From a virus, in the IMG/VR virus record IMGVR_UViG_3300022843_000001, positions 124,001 to 188,000 of that record: DNA of 64,000 nt, one strand, 5' to 3'. This document shows positions 51,601 through 60,563 of this stretch, one piece after another. A program made the position numbers and the translations under genes. Under the pieces are notes generated by a model. The model saw nothing but the letters and a program-made list of their open reading frames with translations. It did no database searches and was not told the DNA's origin. Positions within the stretch are counted from its first letter, which is position 1; each line of letters starts with the position of its first letter.

Positions 51601-54600
51601 ATCAATGTAATCCATTCGTTCTTGAGTTTTATTACTAAAAGTTTTTCTTAAAACATGATTCATAGTTTTATCTATGTAAGCCATGTTTAAGTCTAATTGA
51701 GTACTGGTACCACTAGTTTTATTAGCAAATCTTTTAACCCAATCAATTACAACTCCTGCTGTAAAACTGTGAACTATTTCATGTTCAATAAGTTCTATTC
51801 TAGTTTTACGATCAGTAGAATTTTCTGAAATAACTACAGTATCAGTTTCAGTATCAAATTCAAATTCTTCACCTATTCTTACATTAGAACTGTTAGATCC
51901 TTCAAGAAAACTTTTAATAATAGGTGATTCTTCTTTGTACTGCTCTAATATAGTTTCTACGTCTGTAAGTGACTCAGTAGCTGTTTCTGGCTCACTAGCA
52001 GTTGTAGTAGTATTAGGAGCAGCATTATCAAATGCGTCCTTCATAGCTGAATTAGAAGGGTTAGCAGTAGCAGGTTCAGCATTAGGAACAGTAGCAGTCT
52101 CAACTTCTGTATTAGCATCAGCACCAGCAAACTCTCTGGCTTTTATACTGTTACCAATAAGAGCGTTAGTCTTCATGTTCATTCTTTCACTGTTAGCTAT
52201 TTTAGCTTTAGCAGCTACTCTTGCATCAATCTTTGCTTTAAGTTTAGTAAACTTATCTGACTTAGCTAGTGCAGGATCATAAAACTCAATAGAGTTTAGT
52301 ACTTGTTGATGAGTGTCATACTCACCTAAAAGTCTTTTATTTAATCTTACGTAAGCTTCTTCTACAAGGCGTACAGTCTCTGTTGTGCCAATTATCTGAT
52401 CGTGTACGACAATTGCACCGCTATCACCTAGGACTTCGTTTATAGCGTGATACATAAGCCCAGAGTCTATTCCGTGTATAACAGACACATCCATTATAGA
52501 TTGAAACAGTTCTTGTTTACGTGTTAGTACTGTGTGGCCACCTTCTTTAGCTAGGTCACTATCTCCGGTTAAAGGACTAGATACTTCAACAATTTTTGTA
52601 AGAGGCATACCATAAGTTTTAACTTGGTCAATACCAATACCATCTAATACAGCTCCAAAAGGAAGTACTTTCATTCTATGGTTATCTTTAACTTGAGTAG
52701 CTAAATTATAAATGTCAGCACCATCTTTTCTAAAGTCTTTTAGGTAAGCTTCGTAAATTTCTGCCTGCATTATTTCATACAGTTGTTTAGGAACACCTTT
52801 AGTAATAAGAGCAGATTTAATATTAGAGTACAGACCTGATATGTCTTTTAAATCTTTACTGTCAGCATTTTTAAGACTTGGTGAATCCATTAGGTCACCT
52901 AAGTAATCTCTAATGTTTTCGTCAGCTAGGTTGTCTATAATACGTTTAGCTAGGGTGTCAGCCATAGATTTAACAGCTCCTTTAGGTCCCTGTCCGTATA
53001 TAAATACCATAGTAGGATCTTTAGCAAAGGCTCTTTCACCTTCTTTAGTACCACCAAATAACAAGTTTAAAGTAGTTTGTAATAATTCTCTTACGTTGCC
53101 TTGGCCTATGTCTGGTGACATAACTAAACTGTCTTTTTTATTAATAAACCTGCTAGTAGCATCTGACATAAGTGCGTAAACGTCATCTATTTTATTTTCG
53201 TCTAGTACTAAATTTCCATCTGCATCTGTAATAATACCTATGCTTTCCATAAACGTTTCTACATTGGCGTTAGTTCCTAATGCTTGTTGAAATGTTAATG
53301 TACCACCCTGTGCTGTAGCGTCAGCTGAATCCATAAGCTCAGTTTGTAAAGTGTCACCAGTATTATCTCTAATATCTTGAACACCTTTTAAAGTTACTAA
53401 CAATGCTGCGTAGTCTACGCCTTGAAATCTTTCAGGTAGGTTACTTAAAGCTACTATTTTACGTTGCAGAGTTTTTGCATTTTCGTAACTTTTAAAGTCT
53501 TGTAAAGCAGCATCTAGATTAGCATTGCCACCTTCTACAATTTCTTTATAAGTCAGTTCTTTATCATCTAGTGTTTCTTTAATGCTGTACACAAGACGGT
53601 TAAAATCAAAAGACTTTACTTTAACTGACTGAGTACCACTAGTAAGCATGTGTCTGCTTTGTTTAGATGCATGAGCGTTTAACACACTGTTATCGTAGTA
53701 AAGTCTTATGTTTCTACCACCTTTCATTATCATGTGCAGTTCTTCAGGATTACCTTCAGAATTAACAAGCTGGTTATAAGTTTCTATAATATCGTCTAAA
53801 GGTACTGTTTTAGATAAGTTTTGACCACTAACACTTTCTTGCCTATCAACAGAGTGATCATCAGAAGTTTTAATTCCAAATAAAGACTTAATCATTAAAG
53901 GTTTATTTTTAAACTTGTCAGTTAAAAGTTTTGTAGCTGACTCACCTGTTTTGTCAGTTTCTTCTTTAATAAGTGCAAATAAATCATGTACTGTGTTATT
54001 TACGTAAAGAGGATTATCAAATAATTTCTGTCTAGCACTTTGTGTACTAGGAGATTGAACATTACCATCAGGATCACTTTGAGCTACATCAACTGAACCG
54101 TCCTGTTTACCTGTGTAAGGCATAGTAATATTAGATGGCTGTGTCACATGTCTTACAACAGATAACGTGTCTACTATGGTACCTAGTTCGGTACCGCTTA
54201 AGTCAGCTGCAGTTCTATTAAGAAAATGAGATGACTCCTGAGACAAAGTATCAGTAAGTTTACCGGAAGAACTAACTTTGTATTTAGAAATGCCTAGTTT
54301 ACTTGTATTTAAAGAAACACTTTTAGCATTTGTTGTTGTAATTTTCTTTGACTCAAAAGTTTGTGTTATAGCTTCACTGTCAGTGTAATCACGAATAGTA
54401 GTTACATCATCATGAAAATTTACATAGCCTTTTTCTTCAAGTAGCTCTAGTGCTGCTATACCTTGAGTGTAATAAAGTTGCTCAATTTCTGCTGCAGTCT
54501 TAGGACTTTCTTCCATAGACTTGTATCTAGCTTGGTTTTTGTACATCCATTTACGACCAATACTAGCAGCTAGCCTAGACAATGGTAGTACTGGAAGTAT

Positions 54601-55002
54601 TCCATCTACAGACAATTGACTCATTTGTACGTCATTATTACGTGCTTTGTCAGACTCACCTTTAACTGCTTCCATAACTTCATGAAGTGCTATAGCTTTT
54701 GAAATACTGTCTTGATCTACATTATCGTTGTCTATACCAATAATATCTTCTTTAAAAGTATCAGCTTTTTGACCAGAATTTAATATTCTTGTAAGAGCAT
54801 TCTCTATTTTTAAAAGAGTAGGTTTAGATTCATCTTTACCCGGAAGTCCTTCAACACTATTAGTATTTACAAGTCTGTGAACATCTTCAGGTGTAATATT
54901 CCATACATTAAAACGCATGTTTTTTTCTGTATTAGGATCTATTTCTACACCATTAAATTCTTGAATGTATTTTAAATATAGTTCTGGTGAAGGACAGGAC
55001 AT
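48691..55002 (-). CDS. N4-type virion RNA polymerase (vRNAP)
   Basis: 2103 residues. Motifs are spaced nearly as in N4 vRNAP: G429/R430 (DxxGR-like MKGGR), motif A MDSADATAQGG (D558 or D561), motif B R657-x3-K661 followed by Y669-G670 (IYGQG), motif C VVHDQIIG at D868; the N4 numbers for the minimal polymerase are about R424, D559, K670, Y678 and D951. After a Pro/Ala/Thr linker (about 955-1010) comes a domain with HEIVH at 1074-1078. In N4 the protein is about 3500 residues with the polymerase in its middle; here the polymerase is at the very N-terminus. Packaged in virions and ejected with DNA to read early genes. Confidence 0.88.
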   Translation of the reverse strand: MSCPSPELYLKYIQEFNGVEIDPNTEKNMRFNVWNITPEDVHRLVNTNSVEGLPGKDESKPTLLKIENALTRILNSGQKADTFKEDIIGIDNDNVDQDSISKAIALHEVMEAVKGESDKARNNDVQMSQLSVDGILPVLPLSRLAASIGRKWMYKNQARYKSMEESPKTAAEIEQLYYTQGIAALELLEEKGYVNFHDDVTTIRDYTDSEAITQTFESKKITTTNAKSVSLNTSKLGISKYKVSSSGKLTDTLSQESSHFLNRTAADLSGTELGTIVDTLSVVRHVTQPSNITMPYTGKQDGSVDVAQSDPDGNVQSPSTQSARQKLFDNPLYVNNTVHDLFALIKEETDKTGESATKLLTDKFKNKPLMIKSLFGIKTSDDHSVDRQESVSGQNLSKTVPLDDIIETYNQLVNSEGNPEELHMIMKGGRNIRLYYDNSVLNAHASKQSRHMLTSGTQSVKVKSFDFNRLVYSIKETLDDKELTYKEIVEGGNANLDAALQDFKSYENAKTLQRKIVALSNLPERFQGVDYAALLVTLKGVQDIRDNTGDTLQTELMDSADATAQGGTLTFQQALGTNANVETFMESIGIITDADGNLVLDENKIDDVYALMSDATSRFINKKDSLVMSPDIGQGNVRELLQTTLNLLFGGTKEGERAFAKDPTMVFIYGQGPKGAVKSMADTLAKRIIDNLADENIRDYLGDLMDSPSLKNADSKDLKDISGLYSNIKSALITKGVPKQLYEIMQAEIYEAYLKDFRKDGADIYNLATQVKDNHRMKVLPFGAVLDGIGIDQVKTYGMPLTKIVEVSSPLTGDSDLAKEGGHTVLTRKQELFQSIMDVSVIHGIDSGLMYHAINEVLGDSGAIVVHDQIIGTTETVRLVEEAYVRLNKRLLGEYDTHQQVLNSIEFYDPALAKSDKFTKLKAKIDARVAAKAKIANSERMNMKTNALIGNSIKAREFAGADANTEVETATVPNAEPATANPSNSAMKDAFDNAAPNTTTTASEPETATESLTDVETILEQYKEESPIIKSFLEGSNSSNVRIGEEFEFDTETDTVVISENSTDRKTRIELIEHEIVHSFTAGVVIDWVKRFANKTSGTSTQLDLNMAYIDKTMNHVLRKTFSNKTQERMDYIDINSSQETMLSEFIAIMNSEPDVAAEVYSSLNNTSKNKLAKVLEFVKNKVITIINNVTYADFKIGDPNAEKLFSAINGVIVSGKSKREEDINFITDMQKQFETVLFSGKNRQTTSAADMQDKASLRYLNAAVSSMLNSKIERKGKRLLNTLDKNMKRLFPLYSDAADKLSGIYEGSEALQGLVQTITGEGTNKVNKADLLADSALLEGQQISSIAFQKSEFKKALTGVSKDEVSTIGRFVTQLPLHDYFVFASDITTSSQIDAEVTRLETEIKKVSKSAIRDVDHLIERNVERTVETEAGTKEGGKLYNLASTYAMSDSATFSVDIRKLLALKSIQKIGNKEFESFLAKTDLVNLVKDNSIANRVTMLGVEGTEGLRDSMLPEYYKESHQTKAIELKDLRSYEIGEETGWKVLRNPTKDNLGIVYKKLIDSTELRGAYTDIKLSSTDVDVTSASQINYSNVVKAESNKFKVVLSPAEKETLGIETDFVNTLVRGAAHSMAIKDSQIIRNNIVMSENRFLATNDTDLGKLKEVVDSDNMDNPWFVKLDDGKAYNTLDKSIRARYKPVGGRISDVKGTSGVKFSDQITLVRKDMSHLLIGGFSKSLIDNHHMKWAMRIVKDLTAGSKIGMVVVNPAKWAIDVMSNVAYLSVAGASPLFIGKNFLEISKDYDKYQNITNEIIQLKVRLVGTKDNQAIKDRITALKTQIDNTSVGNLGNKGFINSLGSDLVAKNSDASSGFQADVQTALEYMLTDRKGNKNVVAHFIKTLNKIGFQGEDFLSHIGGIVGKSGYGKGAQQQLDMVTDRIKELKTDEDVVGYVSQFTTSPNSEIVRLGSSVTDRIDVFAKETLYRHAIQNEKMTPSQARIHVLDSFPDYKENLPMAVKQLSDVGILMFPSYWLRIQKAIYRMVKDKPVNLSTEMVIQEYVTGNMNTIFSANVLNMSTRYGGIAHMPLESVGVGSVVPENVFKGVFY

Positions 55003-58000
55003 TAAATTTTACACCTTGGATTTAGTTTAGTATAAAGAGCTTCAGCTTTTTTCTTGTCAGAAATAACTTGTGAAGGTTCATTATCAAATGATTCTGTCAT
55101 AACTACCTCTGTTTGTACATCAGGAAAAGCTTGTTCAAATGCACTAAGTATTTCAGGGTACTTATCTAAAGAAGTAAAATTTCTTAGTAAGTTTTTAACT
55201 TCAGCAATATTAGTATAACCAGCTTCTTTAAGTTTTGTAATTATTTTAGGTAACGTAGGAGTAATTGTAGTAGAAACAATTGCTTGTTTAGAAGGACTAT
55301 CTTCAACAGAAGCAATTATACTATCAAATGAACTTAGTTGTTTATTTATAGTGTCACGTTTCTTTTGTACTTCTGGTGTTACTTCAACAGTTTTTATTTC
55401 TTCAACAGCAGCTTCCTGTTTTGTAGAAGGAGTAGGTTTAGGACTAGGAGCAGCAGGTCTTTTAGGACCTACAACATTTTCTTTCTTTTCTGGTCCAACA
55501 ACTAATTCTTTAGCAGCAGTAGCAGTATCTGTAACTGTTTTAGCAACTGAGTTGTAAGCATTTTCTAACTGTTTATCAAATTTAGCCATACCTTCTTCAG
55601 TTTCAAGATTAGGCATATCAGGCATATTAGGTAAGTCAGGTAAAAATTCCTTAACTTTTTTTGTAAAATCTTTAGAACTTTCTGAGTCTAAAAGACTTAT
55701 CAATTCTTTTGTTGATTCAGCATTTTTAAAATACTCAACTAAACCTTTAGATTTAATATTTTTAGACAACTCAGCTATTTTAGCTTTAGCTTCTGTTCTA
55801 ACAGGTTTACGTATTTTATTTGATTCTAGTTTTAACTTGTTAGTAAGTACACCTAGACTAACTTTGTTTTTGCCTTTTTTAACTGAATCAAGTTCTTTGT
55901 ATTTATCTAGGGCAGCCTCAACAATTTCTAAAGAAGGTAAATCTGCTACTTTGCCATTTATTGTATCTGAAACAAGTTTAAATACAGAGTCTGCTCCATT
56001 TTCTGAAAGAGCTGGACCTTTAGCAATATCTTTTAGCTCTGGCTTAATATTGTCTATAGTTGTTAAAGTATCGTTACTTTGACCTATATTTTTTAAAGCT
56101 TGTTTTTTATTAGCAAGAGTTTTCTGTAATTTCTTGGCTAGGTCCGGGTGTTTTTTATCAATAACAGATATTACTTTTGTAAGATCGTTTATTTCCATAT
56201 CTTTAACAGCAGCTAAAACAGTATTAGAAGACTTAATTCCGTTTCTAAGACCTAACTCTATAACACCTCTAGCAGTACTAGATTCTAGATTTTTAACAAT
56301 TTCTACACTTGCTGTACCAAGTGCAGTAACAGTTTTAACTAAGTTTTCTACAGGAACATTTTTTAGAAGTTTTTTAGCTTTTTCAGTACTTTTGTTTACA
56401 ACATTAGTACCTACTTTGCTTACAACTCTTCCTACACTAGTTGCCATTAACTCTGTTTTTACAAGAGCTTGATCACTTCTAAATTGACTAATTAACTTAG
56501 TTTTTATAGAGTTAAATTGTTTTGGATCAGCAGCAGCTTCAGTAGTTATGTTCCCATTAGTTTGTATTTTTATGGTTTCTACACCTACTACGTCATCAGC
56601 TAGTAAGTCATCAATAGTTTTAGCATTTAAAACAGTGTCAATATTTTTTTCTTTGCCTGCTATTTCTTTATCTGCTATAGCTGTTCTTGCTGTTTCAGAT
56701 TCAGACAATACTGCACGATCTGTTTCAGACAATAGTTCAAAACTTGCTTTAGTAAGTGCATCTTGACTTATTTCTTTAACTTTTTTACCACCTCTTACAG
56801 CAACACCTGCAGTTCCTACAACAGTGTCTAAAGCTGCACCAGCAACAACTCCCGGAGCAACAGTAGCACCTTTAACACCACCGCCTACCATAGCACCTAC
56901 TAAAGCAGAGTAGTTGGCTTCATCTATATTACCTTCTTCATTAAGTTCATCTAAAGCAGACCTAATAGAAAAGTCATCCATCTTAGCTTGTAGTATTGAA
57001 TGCCAAGTTTGTAAATATTCTAGTGTTGCTTCTAATCCGCCAACAGCAGACACTTTTACAGCAGCTTTTAGTACTCTTTTAGCAACTTCTACACTGTATT
57101 TTTTAGGTATAGGAGACAATGCTTTTGAAATGTCTTTTGCATATTGTTTAGTAGCGTTTTTAGCAACTGTAACACCTGCTATAGATGGCAAAGCACTCAT
57201 AAATATAGCTCTATCAAACATCATAAGTGCTAAAGCAGCAGGAGCATTAACTAATTTGTGCATAACTGAAGACGCTTCACCATTTTCTTTAATGTAAGCT
57301 TCTTCATTTTGTTGTAATACAGCAGCAGTTGATAAACTTACTTGACTAGCTTTTTTACCAACAGACTTAGTAGCAGCTAGTGCTTTTTGTAATACGTTTA
57401 ATTTTACACCTGCATCTTTAGCAGCTACTGCATCAGTAACAGCATCTGATATATCACCTATTGCATTAGCACCACGAAAAAGCTTTTTACCAAGCATAGG
57501 TAAACCACCAATACCAGCAGTACCAAGAGTACCAGCAATGCCTGACGCTATTGTTCCAGTTAAACTGTCTACAGCTAGTTCTGGAAGTACTTTTGCAGTT
57601 GTACTTATAGCGTCTATTACATTACCTGCTGCGTCTAAATACTCACCTTCTCTTAAACTTATTCTAGCGTTAGCTAAACTGTTTATGCCTGAAGATGCTG
57701 CTTCATTAAGCTCTTGCCTTACCGTGGCTCTAACGTTACTTCTAACGTCAGCTTCTTCCATTAGATTAGGGTTAGATTCTCCTGAAGCAATATTTTTTAT
57801 GTTGTTAAATTCTCTATCAACAGCAGCAGTACCTAATGAGTACAAGTCATTAGCAAAACTAGTACTATTTGCAAGACCACCATTAAATCTGTCTATGTTG
57901 TTAGCTTGTTCTTCAGACACAGGAGTAACTTTAGGTTCAGGTGTAAGCTTTTGTTGCTTACTTGCTATTTTGTCTTTTAAAGAATCAATTTTCATGTCCA

Positions 58001-58061
58001 ATAAAGAAGACGAGTAGTCTACCTGATAAGCATTTCCAGCATTTCTAAATATTTCAGACAT
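55002..58061 (-). CDS. Large virion protein, possible detached N-terminal part of vRNAP
   Basis: 1019 residues. N-terminal 130 residues helical and charged; residues about 150-430 are Ala/Gly/Val-rich with possible membrane-active segments (TIASGIAGTLGTAGIGGLPMLG, APAALALMMFDRAIFMSALPSIAG, GAMVGGGVKGATVAPGVVAG); the rest is Lys/Glu coiled coil with a Pro-rich linker. The stop TAA overlaps the vRNAP start ATG. Length matches the N4 vRNAP N-terminal domain of about 1000 residues, which lies before the polymerase domain, so the gene pair may be a natural split. It probably enters the cell with the DNA. Confidence 0.6.
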   Translation of the reverse strand: MSEIFRNAGNAYQVDYSSSLLDMKIDSLKDKIASKQQKLTPEPKVTPVSEEQANNIDRFNGGLANSTSFANDLYSLGTAAVDREFNNIKNIASGESNPNLMEEADVRSNVRATVRQELNEAASSGINSLANARISLREGEYLDAAGNVIDAISTTAKVLPELAVDSLTGTIASGIAGTLGTAGIGGLPMLGKKLFRGANAIGDISDAVTDAVAAKDAGVKLNVLQKALAATKSVGKKASQVSLSTAAVLQQNEEAYIKENGEASSVMHKLVNAPAALALMMFDRAIFMSALPSIAGVTVAKNATKQYAKDISKALSPIPKKYSVEVAKRVLKAAVKVSAVGGLEATLEYLQTWHSILQAKMDDFSIRSALDELNEEGNIDEANYSALVGAMVGGGVKGATVAPGVVAGAALDTVVGTAGVAVRGGKKVKEISQDALTKASFELLSETDRAVLSESETARTAIADKEIAGKEKNIDTVLNAKTIDDLLADDVVGVETIKIQTNGNITTEAAADPKQFNSIKTKLISQFRSDQALVKTELMATSVGRVVSKVGTNVVNKSTEKAKKLLKNVPVENLVKTVTALGTASVEIVKNLESSTARGVIELGLRNGIKSSNTVLAAVKDMEINDLTKVISVIDKKHPDLAKKLQKTLANKKQALKNIGQSNDTLTTIDNIKPELKDIAKGPALSENGADSVFKLVSDTINGKVADLPSLEIVEAALDKYKELDSVKKGKNKVSLGVLTNKLKLESNKIRKPVRTEAKAKIAELSKNIKSKGLVEYFKNAESTKELISLLDSESSKDFTKKVKEFLPDLPNMPDMPNLETEEGMAKFDKQLENAYNSVAKTVTDTATAAKELVVGPEKKENVVGPKRPAAPSPKPTPSTKQEAAVEEIKTVEVTPEVQKKRDTINKQLSSFDSIIASVEDSPSKQAIVSTTITPTLPKIITKLKEAGYTNIAEVKNLLRNFTSLDKYPEILSAFEQAFPDVQTEVVMTESFDNEPSQVISDKKKAEALYTKLNPRCKI

Positions 58062-58067
58062 AGTTAG

Positions 58068-60074
58068 TTACTTACCTTGTTCTTCTAATAAAAGTTTCAA
58101 GTATTCTGCTTGTTGTTTTTCAGCTCCTGATTTAGGTTTAAAATCTTTTAGTTTTTGATCACCTGTTCTAAGAGCTTCTAATAACTGTTTAATTTTATCT
58201 TCATCAACTTTACTTTTTAAATCTCGAAGTTTTTGGAGTTTTACATTGCTTGCAGTTTTTTCAGCTTTTTCTTGAGCTTGTTCAAAATTAAAATTTTGTA
58301 GTCTAAAATCAGTACCATTAGGGTTAGTTCTTTCAGGTCGATCTCCAGCACTGTAGTTAAAAATAGAAGTATCTTTATACTTAGGATTTTTTGCGTCTAC
58401 TTCACTTAAACCTTTTTGAGCTGCAGCTTTTTCTGCTTCAGTACTATTAGGGTCTAATGCTATAGCTATAAAACCTCTTTTATCAGCAGCAACTTTTTGA
58501 GATTTAACTTTTGCTCTAGCCTCTAATTCTTTAGCTTTTGTAGTTATTTCTTTAGTTTTAAGTTCAGGTGTGTACGTATTACCGGGACCAGAAAGTATTC
58601 TATTTTCAGCAGGTGTAATATCTCTTTCTTTTGTGCTAATAGGAGCTTCTACAGGTTCTTCAACATCATCACTAGTATCTATTTCATCTTCAGAAATTAT
58701 AGGCTTAAGCTTAATTTTAGGCTTAGTTTTAGGTTTATTTCCACCTAGTTTAAAGTCTCTACTAACTCCTGTTTGTTCTTCAATAAACTTTTGAGCTTGT
58801 TTTTGTCTTTCTTCAGAAGTAGTAGCTTGCTGTATAGAATTTTTTAATATTTTGTTAATAGAGTCATCGTACTGAGAAATTAAACTATTATATAGAGACT
58901 GTTGTTGTTGAAATTTTTGATCATTACTTTCACTACCACCAATTTTTCTACTGCTAGAAGCTTCTTGGTTTTGTTGAGCACCTAGTGCAATAGCAGCCAT
59001 AGTATCATCGTTAGACATCATATCTGATATGTCTTTGCTAAACGTACCATCACCATTTATTAATTTTAAAGCTCTCATAGCTCTAATAGTGGCTGCTGGT
59101 CCAACTTTAGATTGAGACTGACTAGCAGCAACTATAGTTTGTAAATCATCTATAGACATATCAGGAGAATTTAAAGGAAATAAACCAAAAAATGTTTCAG
59201 GAGTAAGTGCTTCACTGATCCATTTTATAGCACCTTTACTTTGAGGAACATTTAATGTTTCTGAAATATCTTTAAAAGCATCAGCATTTTCTTTTTGACT
59301 TATAGAACCAGTTTTAAATGCGTTAGTTCCAATATTAGTAGTATTACTATTTCCTGAGTTGCTAAATATTTTGCCAGCAAAATTTAATCTATTTTCAGCA
59401 TTTTTACTTAATCTTTCTTGACTTTTAACATCTAACACACTGTAATTTTCAGTAGCTGTTTGTTGCATTTGTGCTATTTCTGTTTCACTTAGACCAGCTT
59501 CTCTTGCTAAAGCAGCTACATCTGATTTTATTTTAGCAGGGTCTTGATACAGTCTAGGGTTATCAATCATATTTTGGATAAACCCATCCATAAGATCATC
59601 TTTTCTTTTATAACCATCTACTTGATTTAGATTTATAGAAGTATTTCTTCCACCGTCACTAATAGTTCTTGTACCAGAAGTTTGTGTTTGGTAACCCGGA
59701 GAATTAAATATAGCTTGTTTTGTGCCTTGTTCCATCTCAAAAGAAGGCTGCATATCTTTAGCTTGTTGAATTAAATTGCTCATAGCTAAATTTTTATCTA
59801 TACCTCTTTGTTTTTCTAAATCAAAAATACGTTGTTCTTCAACTACAGCTCTTTGACCTTCGTTTTCACGAAAATTTTGTTGTCTTTCAAAATTGGCTTG
59901 TTGTTGCATAACAGCATTTTGCTCAAGCTGTGCATTTCTAGCTTCTTGCATTTGTGCATTTATACTAGCAAGACCTTTTTGAGAACTCTCAATAGAACGT
60001 GCAGCGTTAGCAAAAGCTTGGTTAGAGCCACTAAAGTTAGGATTTATTCTAGATCTAAAAAGTTCACCAGCCAT
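58068..60074 (-). CDS. Internal virion/ejection protein, helical
   Basis: 668 residues, Gln/Lys/Asn-rich. N-terminal coiled coil (EARNAQLEQNAVMQQQANFER), a mid helical domain (LSETEIAQMQQTATENYSV) and a long charged tail rich in Lys. Typical of phage ejection proteins next to vRNAP. Six nt upstream of the 1019-residue gene. No family named. Confidence 0.55.
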   Translation of the reverse strand: MAGELFRSRINPNFSGSNQAFANAARSIESSQKGLASINAQMQEARNAQLEQNAVMQQQANFERQQNFRENEGQRAVVEEQRIFDLEKQRGIDKNLAMSNLIQQAKDMQPSFEMEQGTKQAIFNSPGYQTQTSGTRTISDGGRNTSINLNQVDGYKRKDDLMDGFIQNMIDNPRLYQDPAKIKSDVAALAREAGLSETEIAQMQQTATENYSVLDVKSQERLSKNAENRLNFAGKIFSNSGNSNTTNIGTNAFKTGSISQKENADAFKDISETLNVPQSKGAIKWISEALTPETFFGLFPLNSPDMSIDDLQTIVAASQSQSKVGPAATIRAMRALKLINGDGTFSKDISDMMSNDDTMAAIALGAQQNQEASSSRKIGGSESNDQKFQQQQSLYNSLISQYDDSINKILKNSIQQATTSEERQKQAQKFIEEQTGVSRDFKLGGNKPKTKPKIKLKPIISEDEIDTSDDVEEPVEAPISTKERDITPAENRILSGPGNTYTPELKTKEITTKAKELEARAKVKSQKVAADKRGFIAIALDPNSTEAEKAAAQKGLSEVDAKNPKYKDTSIFNYSAGDRPERTNPNGTDFRLQNFNFEQAQEKAEKTASNVKLQKLRDLKSKVDEDKIKQLLEALRTGDQKLKDFKPKSGAEKQQAEYLKLLLEEQGK

Positions 60075-60081
60075 TATATTA

Positions 60082-60546
60082 TTACCCTATTGCACTACCA
60101 TCTACATTAGCTGCTTTAGCTCTTGCCATTCGGTCTATATATTCTTGACTACCAGCTTCCACACTATTTAATGCTAAACCATTACGAGTTCTTTCCATAA
60201 GATCTGCATTATAAGAAGTTGCATTATTAGCAAGACTTCTATTCATACCAGCTAGCTCAATACCAAACTGTTTTTTTCCTTGCTTACGCATTTGGTGAGC
60301 ATTATACATACCATATAGGCTACCTAAACCTTGAGCAGCTAACCCAAAGTTTTGAAATCCATTTAAAGATTCTGGTGCTTTTGGGTAATTTTGATCACCC
60401 ATTAAAACACCATTACCTGCATTCATTCTGTAGTCTTGTGGTTTATAACTAAAATCGTCATAGGAAGCTGCTAAACTAAATTCTTTAGCAGGGTCGTATA
60501 TTTGTGTTGTTGTAGGAATTTTGAAATTACTGTAAGTTTCACCCAT
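60082..60546 (-). CDS. Small virion protein, ejection-type
   Basis: 154 residues. Segments GLAAQGLGSLYGMYNAHQMRKQGKK and LANNATSYNADLMERT resemble small internal virion proteins near ejection-protein genes in podoviruses (T7 gp14-like position). Separated from its neighbours by a few bases. Function inferred from position. Confidence 0.5.
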   Translation of the reverse strand: MGETYSNFKIPTTTQIYDPAKEFSLAASYDDFSYKPQDYRMNAGNGVLMGDQNYPKAPESLNGFQNFGLAAQGLGSLYGMYNAHQMRKQGKKQFGIELAGMNRSLANNATSYNADLMERTRNGLALNSVEAGSQEYIDRMARAKAANVDGSAIG

Positions 60547-60563
60547 AATTCTGTACCTTTTTG

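Noticed and set aside
55351-57297. Several long rightward frames within the 1019-residue gene
   Set aside because: Complement of an Ala/Lys-rich coding gene on the other strand; their Ser/Leu/Phe-rich products are typical antisense shadows.
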